DNA of 64,000 bases from Leucobacter insecticola (GCF_011382965.1 NZ_CP049934.1:1054001-1118000); one strand, 5' to 3'; counted from the first letter of the stretch, positions 52,502 to 61,883 are shown. The notes: generated by a model from the letters alone, not told the origin. A program made the numbers and translations.

Positions 52502-54655
52502 TTGGCAAGCACCACTGCCACACGCAAGGCTGCACCGCAGAGCAGCGCGTCGACGCGTTCAAACGGGCGACGCAAGCACACCCACAACGAGGGCATCATC
52601 CCGCTGCTCGCGCGCGCCGTACGCGAGGTCGAGGCCTCCGCCCAGCGCGGCAAGGCGACGCCCGCGAACCGCACCAAGTTCCACGTCATCGCGCTGCTGA
52701 TGCGCGAGGAGCGTGCGAGGGTGAAGACCGCCGAGGACGTGAGCGATGCGGAGCGGGCTGAGACGCTGAAGCGCCTCGACGGGGTCGCTTCGATCCTCGC
52801 GAAGACCGCGGCGCGCGACACGAGTCTGATCACACTGCTCGAGCCGGCCGCTCCGATCACGGAAGCCACGCGCCTCCTCAAGCGCAAGATGCTGATGCAG
52901 GCCGGGATCGAGGTTCCTGAAGAGGCAAAAGCCGCTCCCGAGACCGCGCGGACCTATGTGCCGCCGGAGCTTGCTGAACGACAGGTGGAGCCCGCCGGCA
53001 TCGAGGCCAGGCGGCTCGCGAGTCCTTTTCTTGCCCCGGATCTTTCCGCACCGAAATCACCGACGCCAGTCGTGCGTCTCGCGAACTGGGAGCTGCTCCA
53101 GCCGCTTCTGAAGTCGTTTGAGCAGGGTGGTGGCGGATCCGCCTGCATGAAGCTTCCAGAGGCTCCCGTGCCGGATCGCCTCTCGCCCGCGGGCCAGGAG
53201 CTGATGCCGCACCAGGCTCGCTTCCTCGCGAGCGTGCGCGACGGTCACCGTAGTTTCTTGCTCGCTGACGAGCCGGGCCTCGGCAAGACGGCACAGTCGG
53301 TGCTCGCCGCAAGTGTGTCCGGAGACTACCCGCTGCTCGTTGTGGTGCCGAACGTGGTCAAGATGAACTGGGCACGTGAGGTTGAGCGCTGGACACCCCA
53401 GCGCCGCGTTACGGTGATTCACGGCGACGGCGCTGACGTGGATCCGTTCGCGGATGTCTTCGTCGTCAACTACGACATCCTGGATCGCCACCTGAGCTGG
53501 ATCTCACGGTTCGGGTTCAGGGGCATGGTCGTCGACGAGGCGCACATGATCAAGAACACCCAGTCGCAGCGCTCTCGTAACGTGCTTGCTATCGCCGAAA
53601 GCATCCGGGGGCGCACACCAGGGGTGTCGCCGCTGATGATCGCGCTGACCGGTACACCGTTGATCAACGACATCGACGACTTCCGCGCGATTTGGCGGTT
53701 CCTCGGTTGGACCGACGGTGAGAAGCCGGGCGCAGAGCTGATGGCAAAACTGGAGAACAACGGCTGGACCCCGGCCGATCCCGCCTTCTACCCGGATGCA
53801 CGTCAGAGCGTCATCGACATGGGCATCGTGCGTCGTCGCAAGATCGACGTTGCGGCTGACCTGCCCGCGAAGCGGGTTGTCGACCTGCCGGTCGAGCTTG
53901 ATGACGAACTGGGGCGCGGGATCCGCGAGGCCGAGGCGCAGCTCGCCAAGAAACTCTTTGATCGCTACTCGGTGGTCAAGCGGGGCAAGCTTGGCGAGAA
54001 GCTCAGTGACGCCGCCATCATCCGCATGGTGTGCATGCAGGAGCTTGAGGAATCGAACGCATCGGCAGACGGCATGAACGTCTTCACAATGGTGCGACAG
54101 ATCGGACAGGCGAAGGCCGGGCTCGCGGCCGACTATACCGCGCAGCTTGCTCACTCGGTTGGCAAGGTGGTGTTCTTTGCGAAGCACATCGACGTCATGG
54201 ATCAGGCGGAGGCGCTCCTCGCGGAGCGCGGCCTGAAGACCGTTTCGATCCGCGGCGATCAGACCGCGGCGTTCCGGCAGGAGCAAATCGACGCCTTCAA
54301 CAACGACCCGGGAGTCTCGGTTGCGGTGTGCTCGCTTACCGCAGCGGGCGTGGGCGTGAATCTGCAGGCCTCCTCGAACGTGGTGCTCGCGGAGCTCAGC
54401 TGGACTGATGCCGAGCAGACCCAGGCCATCGACCGGGTACACCGGATTGGCCAGGACGAGCCGGTGACCGCGTGGCGTATTGTTGCTGCCCAGACGATCG
54501 ACGCGAAGATCGCCGAACTCATCGACGGCAAAGCCGGGCTTGCGGCTCGCGCGCTTGATGGTGCCGAGGCGAAGGACGAGGATGCGGACTCCGTGCAGCT
54601 CGAATCGCTGATGCATGTGCTGCGAAAAGCTGTGGAGGCGCACTCCGACCGATAG
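52502..54655 (+). CDS. SNF2-family DEAD/DEAH helicase-like ATPase
   Basis: 717 residues, TTG start at 52502 after AGGAGA. A helical N-terminal region of about 230 residues precedes the SNF2 motor: motif I LADEPGLGKTAQSVL (about 258), motif II VVDEAHMIKN (about 343), motif III ALTGTPLIND, then the C-terminal helicase lobe (VVFFAKHIDVMDQAEALL, VCSLTAAGVGVNLQASSNVV, DRVHRIGQDEPVTAWRIV). The motor probably moves on double-stranded DNA in repair or transcription. No nuclease or methylase neighbours are present, so a defence role is not suggested by context. Confidence 0.85.
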   Translation: MASTTATRKAAPQSSASTRSNGRRKHTHNEGIIPLLARAVREVEASAQRGKATPANRTKFHVIALLMREERARVKTAEDVSDAERAETLKRLDGVASILAKTAARDTSLITLLEPAAPITEATRLLKRKMLMQAGIEVPEEAKAAPETARTYVPPELAERQVEPAGIEARRLASPFLAPDLSAPKSPTPVVRLANWELLQPLLKSFEQGGGGSACMKLPEAPVPDRLSPAGQELMPHQARFLASVRDGHRSFLLADEPGLGKTAQSVLAASVSGDYPLLVVVPNVVKMNWAREVERWTPQRRVTVIHGDGADVDPFADVFVVNYDILDRHLSWISRFGFRGMVVDEAHMIKNTQSQRSRNVLAIAESIRGRTPGVSPLMIALTGTPLINDIDDFRAIWRFLGWTDGEKPGAELMAKLENNGWTPADPAFYPDARQSVIDMGIVRRRKIDVAADLPAKRVVDLPVELDDELGRGIREAEAQLAKKLFDRYSVVKRGKLGEKLSDAAIIRMVCMQELEESNASADGMNVFTMVRQIGQAKAGLAADYTAQLAHSVGKVVFFAKHIDVMDQAEALLAERGLKTVSIRGDQTAAFRQEQIDAFNNDPGVSVAVCSLTAAGVGVNLQASSNVVLAELSWTDAEQTQAIDRVHRIGQDEPVTAWRIVAAQTIDAKIAELIDGKAGLAARALDGAEAKDEDADSVQLESLMHVLRKAVEAHSDR

Positions 54656-54689
54656 TCTTGGCATCCAGTCGACGGAGAATGGGGAGGCT

Positions 54690-55721
54690 ATGAAACTCGG
54701 AGTGTTGTGTTCCGGAGGCGATAGCCCGGGCATGAACGCCGCGATCCGCGGTGCCGTGCTGCGTGCGGTTGACGTGCACGGTTTCGAGATGATCGGCTTC
54801 ATGGACGGCTGGCGCGGCTTTCACGAGGGTGACTGGATAGCTCTCGACCGGCCTGCCGTGCGCGGGCTCTCGCCTCTCGGCGGTGTGATCCTCGGCACGA
54901 GCCGGGTACCACCGTTTGCTGGGCGCCCGGGCGAAGAGATCGATCTCTCCGACTTCCGTGCACGCTACGACGCCTACGGCCTCGACGGTTTCCTCCTGAT
55001 CGGCGGCAATGGCACGCAGACCGTCGCGAGCATCCTGAGCGACCACGGGGTTCCTACCATCGGTCTCCCCAAAACGATCGACAACGATCTGAGCGCCACC
55101 GACTACACCTTCGGCTTCGACACCGCGGTGTCGATTGCGGCTGAGGCGATTGACCGTCTGCGCACGACCGGGGATTCGCACCGTCGTTGCATGGTGCTCG
55201 AGGTGATGGGCCGGGATGCCGGCTGGATCGCCCTGCATGCGGGGATGGCGGGAGGTGCGCAGGTTTCACTACTCCCGGAGTTTCCCGAAACCCTCGAGCA
55301 GGTGTGCGAGTGGGTGACGAGTGTGCGCGATCGCGGACGATCCTCGCTCGTGGTCGTCGCGGAGGGGTTCAGACTCGACGGTGCCGCGGTCACGCGCGAG
55401 GGGCTCGACGGCTTCGGGCGCCCAAGGCTGGGCGGGGTGGCAGAGGTGCTCGCGCCGCTGATCGAGGCGGAGACCGGGATCGAAACCCGGGCGACCGTGC
55501 TTGGCCACGTCCAGCGCGGCGGATCCCCGACGGCGTTTGACCGGGTGCTCGCAACCCGCACCGGTATCGCCGCCGCAGACGCCGCCCTTGCCGAATCCTG
55601 GGGCACTATGGCGGCCCTCCAGGGGGACCAAATCACGATGGTCCCACTTGCGGACGCGGTCGGCCGACTGAAGACCGTCCCTGCCGACCGCTACGCCGAA
55701 GCCCGCCTCAACTTCGGGTAG
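54690..55721 (+). CDS. pfkA: 6-phosphofructokinase (PfkA family)
   Basis: 343 residues. It phosphorylates fructose 6-phosphate in glycolysis. Motifs are LCSGGDSPGMNAAIRGAVLR, IGGNGTQTVASIL (about 105), LPKTIDNDLSATDYTFGFDT with K128, VLEVMGRDAGWIALHAG, and VLGHVQRGGSPTAFDRVLAT. The usual GGDG is GGNG here, and the Lys of PKTIDND is the residue found in PPi-dependent and many actinobacterial enzymes (Gly in E. coli), so the phosphoryl donor cannot be assigned by eye. ATG 54690 follows GGGGAGG. Confidence 0.88.
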   Translation: MKLGVLCSGGDSPGMNAAIRGAVLRAVDVHGFEMIGFMDGWRGFHEGDWIALDRPAVRGLSPLGGVILGTSRVPPFAGRPGEEIDLSDFRARYDAYGLDGFLLIGGNGTQTVASILSDHGVPTIGLPKTIDNDLSATDYTFGFDTAVSIAAEAIDRLRTTGDSHRRCMVLEVMGRDAGWIALHAGMAGGAQVSLLPEFPETLEQVCEWVTSVRDRGRSSLVVVAEGFRLDGAAVTREGLDGFGRPRLGGVAEVLAPLIEAETGIETRATVLGHVQRGGSPTAFDRVLATRTGIAAADAALAESWGTMAALQGDQITMVPLADAVGRLKTVPADRYAEARLNFG

Positions 55722-55725
55722 TCTG

Positions 55726-55867
55726 CGCCCTGCGCCCTGGTCCCGCCCTGCGCCCTGGTCCCGCCCTGCGCCCTGCGCCCTGCGCCCTGGTCCTCGGTCT
55801 CGGTCCCGCGCCCTGGTCCCGCCCCTCCCGCGCCCTGGTCCCGGTCCCGCGCCCTGGTCCCGCCCCC
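55726..55867. repeat. GC-rich minisatellite after pfkA
   Basis: About 140 bp built from GCGCCCTGGTCCC and CGCCCTG units in irregular order. No ORF is supported. Length may be unstable or misassembled. Confidence 0.8.
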
Positions 55868-55884
55868 ACGCGATCTTCCTTCGC

Positions 55885-55934
55885 GTGTGCGCAATCTGTT
55901 CTTATGCGCGCGCGTAACAACAATTCGCGCACAC
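55885..55934. repeat. 50-bp palindromic element, copy B
   Basis: It starts GTGTGCGCAATCTGTT and ends AACAACAATTCGCGCACAC; the outer arms pair. It is the ungapped match of 31486-31535. The rest of this gap (55935-56165) shows no convincing gene. Confidence 0.75.
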
Positions 55935-56165
55935 GGCGCACTCTCGGCCCCGTGGGGGTAGCGAAAGGTGGGGGAGGACAGAAAATTTTGGCTGATTTTG
56001 AGCGATTCGAGAGCAACACGCATCCTCAGCTTGACCTGTTCAAGGCGAGGTGAAACCATGAGTATGACGCGCATGTCAACGGCACGAATCCGAACACTCG
56101 GTGAAGTTCTGGCGGCGATTCCGTACGTGTCAAAATGACCTCTGTCTCCAAACGAAAGACGCCGG

Positions 56166-57487
56166 GTGGAACTCACCATCATCGTGCTGCTGGTCATCGT
56201 GCTGGCTCTCTTTTTCGACTTCACTAATGGTTTCCATGACACGGCCAACGCGATGGCAACCCCCATCGCGACGGGTGCGCTCAAGCCGAAAACCGCGGTG
56301 CTGCTCGCTGCCGTATTGAACCTCGTGGGAGCTTTCCTCTCGACGGAGGTCGCGAAGACCATCTCCGGCGGCCTCATCAACGAAGGCAATGGCGGGGTGC
56401 TCATCACCCCCGAGATGATTTTCGCGGGGCTGATCGGCGCGATCGTCTGGAACCTGCTGACCTGGCTGTATGGGCTGCCCTCCAGCTCTTCGCACGCCCT
56501 CTTCGGTGGCCTGATCGGAGCCGCGATTGTCGGTGCAGGCTTCTCTGCGATCAACGGCGGAGTTTTTCTATCGAAGATCATCATTCCCGCGCTTGCGGCC
56601 CCCTCACTGCTGGTGTCGTCGCGTTTACCGCGACGAAGGTGGCCTACGCGATCACGCGCCGGCACGACGGTAAGAAAGACGGTCGCGGCCGATTCCGCTA
56701 CGCCCAGATCGCATCCTCGTCGTTGATCGCGCTCGCGCACGGCACGAACGATGCGCAGAAGACGATGGGCGTTATCACCCTTACTCTCGTCGCGGCGAAC
56801 CTTCAGGATCCTGGCACAGGCCCGGCGCTGTGGGTGATCGTCAGCTGCGCGCTCGCGATCGCCATCGGCACCTACTCGGGTGGCTGGAGGATCATTCGTA
56901 CGCTTGGTGCCGGGCTCACCCAGGTGAAACCGGCCCAGGGCTTTGCTGCCGAGACGAGCACCGCCGCGACGATCCTCGCCTCCACGCACCTCGGTTTCGC
57001 TCTTTCGACCACGCAGGTCGCGTCTGGCTCGGTGATTGGGTCGGGGCTTGGGCGTCGCGGATCGAGCGTGCGCTGGCGCACCGTCGGCCGTATCGCGTCT
57101 GGCTGGTTCTTCACGCTTCCCGCCGCCGCTGTGGTTGGCGCGATAGCCGCATTTATCGCCCATCTCGGGATGGTTGGTGTGGTCATCGACGCGATTCTTG
57201 GTGCCGGTTTCATCCTCTTCATTTTCTGGCGATCAAGCCGAAACAAAGTTGATGCCTCGAACGCGATCGCCGTGCCCGATGTCGCGGAATCTGGCTACGC
57301 TGTTCGAATCCGCAGGCGCAAGGTCAAGCCGGTCCCCACGGAGACAGGCACCGTACCTCCTCTTACCGCTGTGGCACAGTCTGCCGTCCGATCCGATGTG
57401 GCTGCGCTTGAAGCTGAGCGTCTCCTCCGCGAGGCTGAACGGGCAGTCGAACGGGCAGCCGAAAAACAGAAGGAAGGTGACCGGTGA
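56166..57487 (+). CDS. pit: Inorganic phosphate transporter, Pit family (frame switch)
   Basis: About 440 residues after adding one C at CCCCC 56599-56603, joining KIIIPALAAP to LTAGVVAFTATKVAYAITRR. Both Pit signature repeats are present: DFTNGFHDTANAMATPIATG at about residue 19 and SLIALAHGTNDAQKTMGVI in the second half, plus GLPSSSSHALFGGLIG. A low-affinity, metal-phosphate/proton symporter is expected. The C-terminal ~70 residues form a charged cytoplasmic coiled tail (ALEAERLLREAERAVERAAE). Its GTG start is weakly supported. Confidence 0.88.
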
Positions 57488-57780
57488 ACGTCGATTGGGT
57501 GGCCTTTCTGGTCGTATTCGGGACCTCCCTTGCTGCATCAGTGTTTGTGGTGGGGTTGTACTCGCTCGGGATCCGCTTCCTTGCGACCCCCATGCCTCCG
57601 CAGCGCCGCGCCGACGGCACCGTGGAACCGAACGGCCCCTCACGTGATGACGAGGACGACGACGTGGAGACGGGCGGCCGCCCGCGGTGGGCGACACTTT
57701 CCGCATACACCTGTTTCGGGCTCTCCGTCGTCGCGGTCCTCGTGGGGATCTATATGATCGTGCCCGCGCTCCACAGGTAG
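57484..57780 (+). CDS. Small two-helix membrane protein linked to Pit
   Basis: 98 residues, GTG start overlapping the pit stop by 4 bp. Helix 1 is WVAFLVVFGTSLAASVFVVGL. A cytoplasmic or external acidic loop (SRDDEDDDVETGG) and helix 2 (FGLSVVAVLVGIYMIVPAL) follow. No family motif is recognised. The tight coupling suggests an accessory subunit of the phosphate transporter, by position only. Confidence 0.75.
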   Translation: MNVDWVAFLVVFGTSLAASVFVVGLYSLGIRFLATPMPPQRRADGTVEPNGPSRDDEDDDVETGGRPRWATLSAYTCFGLSVVAVLVGIYMIVPALHR

Positions 57781-57784
57781 TGAT

Positions 57785-59188
57785 ATGAGAGCGACGTCGA
57801 TCACTCGGATCCCCGGCATTGTTCAGGGGCTGCGCCACAGTTACAACCGCGGTGTTACTCGCCCCGAAGCCTGGCGGCGGGAACAATTGCTCAGGTTGCG
57901 TAAGTTGCTACAGGATCGTGGCGCCGACTTCGAACGAGCGCTCTTCGACGATCTTGGCAAATCTGGAACAGAATCGCAGCTGACGGAGATCGGCTTCCTG
58001 ATCTCCGAAATTGACCACGCGCTCGCGCACCTCTCGAAGTGGATGCGGCCCCGCAGGGTGAGTGTGCCGCTCGCGGTGCTTCCCGCGTCCGCACGTATCA
58101 TTCCCGAGCCGCTGGGCGTTGTTCTGGTCATTGCCCCCTGGAATTACCCACTGATGCTCGCGCTCTCGCCCCTGATCGGCGCCCTCGCCGCAGGCAACGC
58201 CGCCGTGGTGAAGCCGAGCGAACTGGCGCCCGCCACGTCCGCGCTGATCGGCCGCACCCTCGCGGATGCGCTCGATCCGCGCGCCGTAGCTGTGATCGAG
58301 GGCGCGGTGCCCGAGACGACCGCGCTTCTCGAGGAGCGGTTCGATCACATCTTCTATACCGGTAGCGGCCGCGTCGGCCGGATCATTGCGCGGGCGGCCG
58401 CCGAACACCTCACTCCGATTACCCTCGAGCTCGGCGGAAAGTCTCCCGCCTACGTCGACGACACGGTGCCGCTAGCAGAAACTGCCCGCAGGATCGCGTG
58501 GGGGAAGTTCATCAATGCGGGTCAAACCTGCGTCGCGCCCGACTACGTGCTCGGCACTGCGAAAGTGCTGCGCGAGCTTGCGCCACTTCTCGAAGATGCG
58601 ATCCGTGATCTCTACGGTACCGCCACCGACCGCAACCCCGACTACGGACGCATTGTTGACGATGCGCAGTTCTCGCGGCTCGTCGGCTACCTGGATGACG
58701 GCGTTGTTGTCGCCGGTGGCCGCCACGACTCCGCAAGCCGCTTCATCGAGCCCACGCTGCTCACGGGTGTGGGACGGGACTCGAGCGTGATGCGGGAGGA
58801 AATCTTCGGGCCGATCCTTCCGCTGATTGAGGTGCAGGATCTCGGAGACGCGATCGGATTTGTCGCCGAACGCGATAAGCCCCTCGCCGCCTACGTATTC
58901 TCAGACGATGGGGACACCCGCCGCCGTTGGGAGCGCGAGACGAGCTCCGGTGCGCTGAGCTTTGGCGTGCCCGTGTTGCAGCTGGTCGCCCCCGAGCTCC
59001 CTTTTGGTGGGGTCGGGGCGAGCGGTATGGGTGCCTATCACGGTGAGCGTTCCTTTCTGGTGTTCAGTCACGAGAAGCCGGTGCTGTCGAAGCCGCTCGT
59101 GCCCGACACCCTTGCCGCGACGATCATGCCGCCCTACACCGCCGCCAAAGACACGCTGGCGCGTCGGTGGCTTCGGCGAGTGCTATAG
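57785..59188 (+). CDS. NAD(P)-dependent aldehyde dehydrogenase (class 3-like)
   Basis: 467 residues, short as in class 3 ALDHs. It oxidises aldehydes to acids. Motifs are VLVIAPWNYPLMLALSPLIG, AAGNAAVVKPSELAPATSAL, FYTGSGRVGRII, catalytic Glu about 215 in LELGGKSPAYV, and catalytic Cys about 249 in NAGQTCVAPDYVL. C-terminal PFGGVGASGMGAYHGERSF matches the class 3 consensus. The substrate is unknown; fatty or aromatic aldehydes are typical. It lies 4 bp after the Pit accessory gene, possibly in the same transcript. Confidence 0.9.
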   Translation: MRATSITRIPGIVQGLRHSYNRGVTRPEAWRREQLLRLRKLLQDRGADFERALFDDLGKSGTESQLTEIGFLISEIDHALAHLSKWMRPRRVSVPLAVLPASARIIPEPLGVVLVIAPWNYPLMLALSPLIGALAAGNAAVVKPSELAPATSALIGRTLADALDPRAVAVIEGAVPETTALLEERFDHIFYTGSGRVGRIIARAAAEHLTPITLELGGKSPAYVDDTVPLAETARRIAWGKFINAGQTCVAPDYVLGTAKVLRELAPLLEDAIRDLYGTATDRNPDYGRIVDDAQFSRLVGYLDDGVVVAGGRHDSASRFIEPTLLTGVGRDSSVMREEIFGPILPLIEVQDLGDAIGFVAERDKPLAAYVFSDDGDTRRRWERETSSGALSFGVPVLQLVAPELPFGGVGASGMGAYHGERSFLVFSHEKPVLSKPLVPDTLAATIMPPYTAAKDTLARRWLRRVL

Positions 59189-59234
59189 CTCGACGCGTCA
59201 TCGCTTTGGCAGCGCTTATGCATATGTCGCTCGG

Positions 59235-59240
59235 TAGGAT
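59235..59240 (+). promoter_or_regulatory. -10 element TAGGAT of the AI-2E-type permease gene
   Basis: TAGGAT, 6 nt, then GTG 59247. Confidence 0.5.
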
Positions 59241-59246
59241 TGTGAC

Positions 59247-60458
59247 GTGGAAGAGCAACAGAGCGACCCCGGCGCGGTTACGCAGGATGCACCTGCGGTG
59301 AGCGCTGCGAACGAGATTCCGTTTGGGGTGCGGGTCGCGGCGGCTTGGTCGTGGCGCCTGATCCTGATCGCACTTGCCTTCGCGGGTGTTCTGTGGCTTA
59401 TCGTGCAGGTGCGCATTATTGTGATCCCGCTCCTGATCGCGATCCTGCTCACTGCCTTGCTCGCCCCTGTCGTGCGGTGGATCGAGCGCCGTGGTGCGCC
59501 GCGCTGGCTGGGTGTGGTGATCGCGCTCGCGCTTTTTGTGGCGGCAGTTTGGATCCTGGTCACTCTGATTGTGACTCAGCTGCGGAGTGGCTTTGATGAT
59601 CTCGCGAGGCGTTCGGAAGACGTCTGGTGGGAGTTGCTGCACTGGGTTGAAGGTAACCAGCTCGGAATCTCCGCGGGGCAGATCGACGAGTTTTTCGCCC
59701 AGCTTACGAAGGCGATTGAGGGTAACCAAGGCGCAATCTGGAGCGGAGCGCTCGGCGTGGCGACAACGGCCGGCCAAGTGGTTACTGGGCTGCTGCTCAC
59801 CATCTTTTCGCTGATTTTCATGCTTATCGACGGGAAGCGGATTTGGTTCTGGGTGGTCGGGTTCTTGCCCGCAAGAGCCCATGCTCCGATCGATTCGGCA
59901 GGCCGTGCAGGCTGGGTTTCGGTCGGGCAGTACGTGCGCGTGCAGATTTTTGTTGCGTTCGTCGACGCCGTGGGGATCGGGGTTGGTGCCGCCCTGCTGC
60001 AGGTTCCGCTCCCGATCCCGATCGCGATTCTTGTGTTCCTTGGTTCTTTCATTCCGTTTTTGGGAGCGATTTCGACCGGGTTGCTCGCGTCGTTCATTGC
60101 GCTTGTGTACAACGGGCCAGTCAATGCGCTCATCATGCTTGGTGTCGTGATCCTAGTCAACCAGATTGAAGGCCACGTGCTGCAGCCGCTCGTGATGGGA
60201 AGTGCTGTGCGCGTGCACCCGCTCGGCGTGGTGCTCGCCGTGTCGACGGGGGTGCTCGTCGCGGGGATCCCCGGCGCGTTGTTTGCGGTGCCGCTTGTGG
60301 CCTCCGCCAATGCGATCGTGAACACTCTGGTTCATAAAGAGTGGGATGCGAGTACCAACCCGGTGGCCCTGTACCACCGGCGAGAAAAGACCCAACACGA
60401 GGCGCGACATCGAGCCCGCAACGTGTCTCGCATGAAGCGCAAGGAAGGTTTCTCATGA
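59247..60458 (+). CDS. AI-2E family (PerM-type) membrane transporter
   Basis: 403 residues with about eight membrane helices. The family pattern is an N-terminal helix pair (LILIALAFAGVLWLIVQVRI, VIPLLIAILLTALLAPVV), a long soluble segment (about 110-170), then LPIPIAILVFLGSFIPFLGA and NQIEGHVLQPLVMGSAVRVH. Substrates are poorly defined; members include AI-2 exporters and sodium/proton antiporters, so quorum sensing should not be assumed. The TAGGAT-N6-GTG start is leaderless. The stop overlaps the ilvA ATG. Confidence 0.85.
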   Translation: MEEQQSDPGAVTQDAPAVSAANEIPFGVRVAAAWSWRLILIALAFAGVLWLIVQVRIIVIPLLIAILLTALLAPVVRWIERRGAPRWLGVVIALALFVAAVWILVTLIVTQLRSGFDDLARRSEDVWWELLHWVEGNQLGISAGQIDEFFAQLTKAIEGNQGAIWSGALGVATTAGQVVTGLLLTIFSLIFMLIDGKRIWFWVVGFLPARAHAPIDSAGRAGWVSVGQYVRVQIFVAFVDAVGIGVGAALLQVPLPIPIAILVFLGSFIPFLGAISTGLLASFIALVYNGPVNALIMLGVVILVNQIEGHVLQPLVMGSAVRVHPLGVVLAVSTGVLVAGIPGALFAVPLVASANAIVNTLVHKEWDASTNPVALYHRREKTQHEARHRARNVSRMKRKEGFS

Positions 60459-61698
60459 CGCAGACTGCCACCGCCCCCACCCTGGATGCTTTCGAGCAGG
60501 CCCTCTCTACGGTCCACCGGGTGACGCAGCGCACCCCGCTCGAATCTTCACGGTTCTTGGCAGACGTATTGGGCGTGCCGCAGGTCTACCTTAAATGTGA
60601 GAACCTGCAGCGCACGGGTGCCTACAAGCTGCGGGGCGCCTACAACCACCTCTCGCGGTTGAGTGACGAACAGAAGGCCCGCGGCGTGGTTGCCGCTTCG
60701 GCCGGCAACCACGCACAGGGAGTTGCCTTTGCGGCTCGCGAGCTCGGGATCAAGGCGACCATCTTCACCCCGCTCGGCGTGGCGCTGCCGAAGCTGCAGG
60801 CGACCAAGAACTACGGGGCCGAGGTGGTGCTTGTTGGCGACACCTTCAACGAGACAAACACCGCAGCGCAGGAGTTTGTGCGCGAAACGGGTGCGCACTT
60901 TGTGCCGCCGTTTGACGATATGGCCGTGATCGAGGGACAGGGAACTGTTGCGCTCGAAATGTTCGAGGCCGCCCCGAGATCGAGACCATTGTGGTGCCGA
61001 TCGGTGGTGGTGGGCTGATTGCCGGGGTCGCTGCCGTCGCGAAGCAGATTGCCGCGCGCGAGGGGCGCCAGATGCGGATCATCGGGGTGCAGGCAGAGAA
61101 CGCCGCAGCCTACCCCGAATCGCTCGCGCTGGGGGAGCTTGTCACGATCAAGACCCGGCCGACGATTGCGGACGGGATCGCGGTTGCGCGCCCCGGGGAA
61201 CTGAACTTCGACATTATCCGCGAATACGTTGACGAAGTGGTGACGGTCAGCGACGACGACATCGCGCGCGCGATCGTGCTGTTGCTCGAGCGGGCGAAGC
61301 TGGTGGTTGAGCCCGCAGGCGCCGCGGGGGTCGCGGCGATGCTGGCAGGCAAGATCAAGGCGACGGGGGTGACCGCCACGATCCTCTCGGGCGGCAACAT
61401 TGACCCGCTGCTGCTGCAGCGTGTGATCGGCCACGGCCTCGCCGCCGCCGCCCGCTATCTGAAGCTGCGGATCCTGCTCCCTGATATCCCGGGTCAGCTC
61501 GTGCGTACCGCGAGTATCGTCGCGGAACACAACGCGAACGTCGTTGAGGTCATCCACACGCGCCATGCAACCGAGCTGCCCATCAGTGAGGTGGAGCTTG
61601 AGCTGCACATCGAAACGCGGGGTCAGGATCACGGCGAGGCCGTCACCCAGGCCCTCCGCGATGCCGGCTACACGGTGCGGGTGGGGGAGCGGTACTAG
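60455..61698 (+). CDS. ilvA: Threonine ammonia-lyase (frame switch)
   Basis: About 414 residues after adding one C at CCCC 60972-60975, joining GTVALEMFEAAP to EIETIVVPIGGGGLIAG. It deaminates threonine to 2-oxobutyrate, the first step towards isoleucine. The PLP lysine is K58 in TGAYKLRGAYNHL. The phosphate-binding glycine loop is PIGGGGLIAG, and a C-terminal ACT-like domain starts near LRILLPDIPGQLVRTASIVA. The short, single-ACT form is the IlvA2/TdcB-related type common in actinobacteria. ATG 60455 overlaps the preceding stop. Confidence 0.9.
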
Positions 61699-61710
61699 CT
61701 CTCGCGTAAC

Positions 61711-61742
61711 GCCGGTTGAGCGAGGCTTGCCGAGTCGAAACC
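61711..61742. repeat. GGTTGAGCG...GTCGAAACC family repeat
   Basis: GCCGGTTGAGCGAGGCTTGC is followed by CGAGTCGAAACC. It is a single copy just after ilvA and is related to the repeats near 13788 and 19190. Confidence 0.55.
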
Positions 61743-61790
61743 AAGGAACGGTCCCCTTTGTTCCGACTCGATGGGCGCCGTAACTACATC

Positions 61791-61843
61791 AAAAACCACA
61801 GCTACATCGATAATTTGAGAAAGTTGATGTAGTTGTGGTTTTT
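61791..61843. terminator. Bidirectional terminator between ilvA and the TetR gene
   Basis: AAAAACCACAGCTACATC (61791-61808) pairs with GATGTAGTTGTGGTTTTT (61826-61843) at 17 of 18 positions. The arms supply an A-tract and a T-tract, suiting both convergent genes. Confidence 0.7.
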
Positions 61844-61883
61844 GGCGTACCTGTGGCGGCCGGGCGCGCAAGACAACGTGCCC

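Noticed and set aside
52502..54655. SNF2 helicase as part of a phage-defence island
   Set aside because: Neighbours are ribF and pfkA; no nuclease, methylase, integrase or other defence gene accompanies it.
59247..60458. Quorum-sensing AI-2 exporter
   Set aside because: The AI-2E family is functionally mixed and no lsr or luxS genes are nearby, so only the family name is used.
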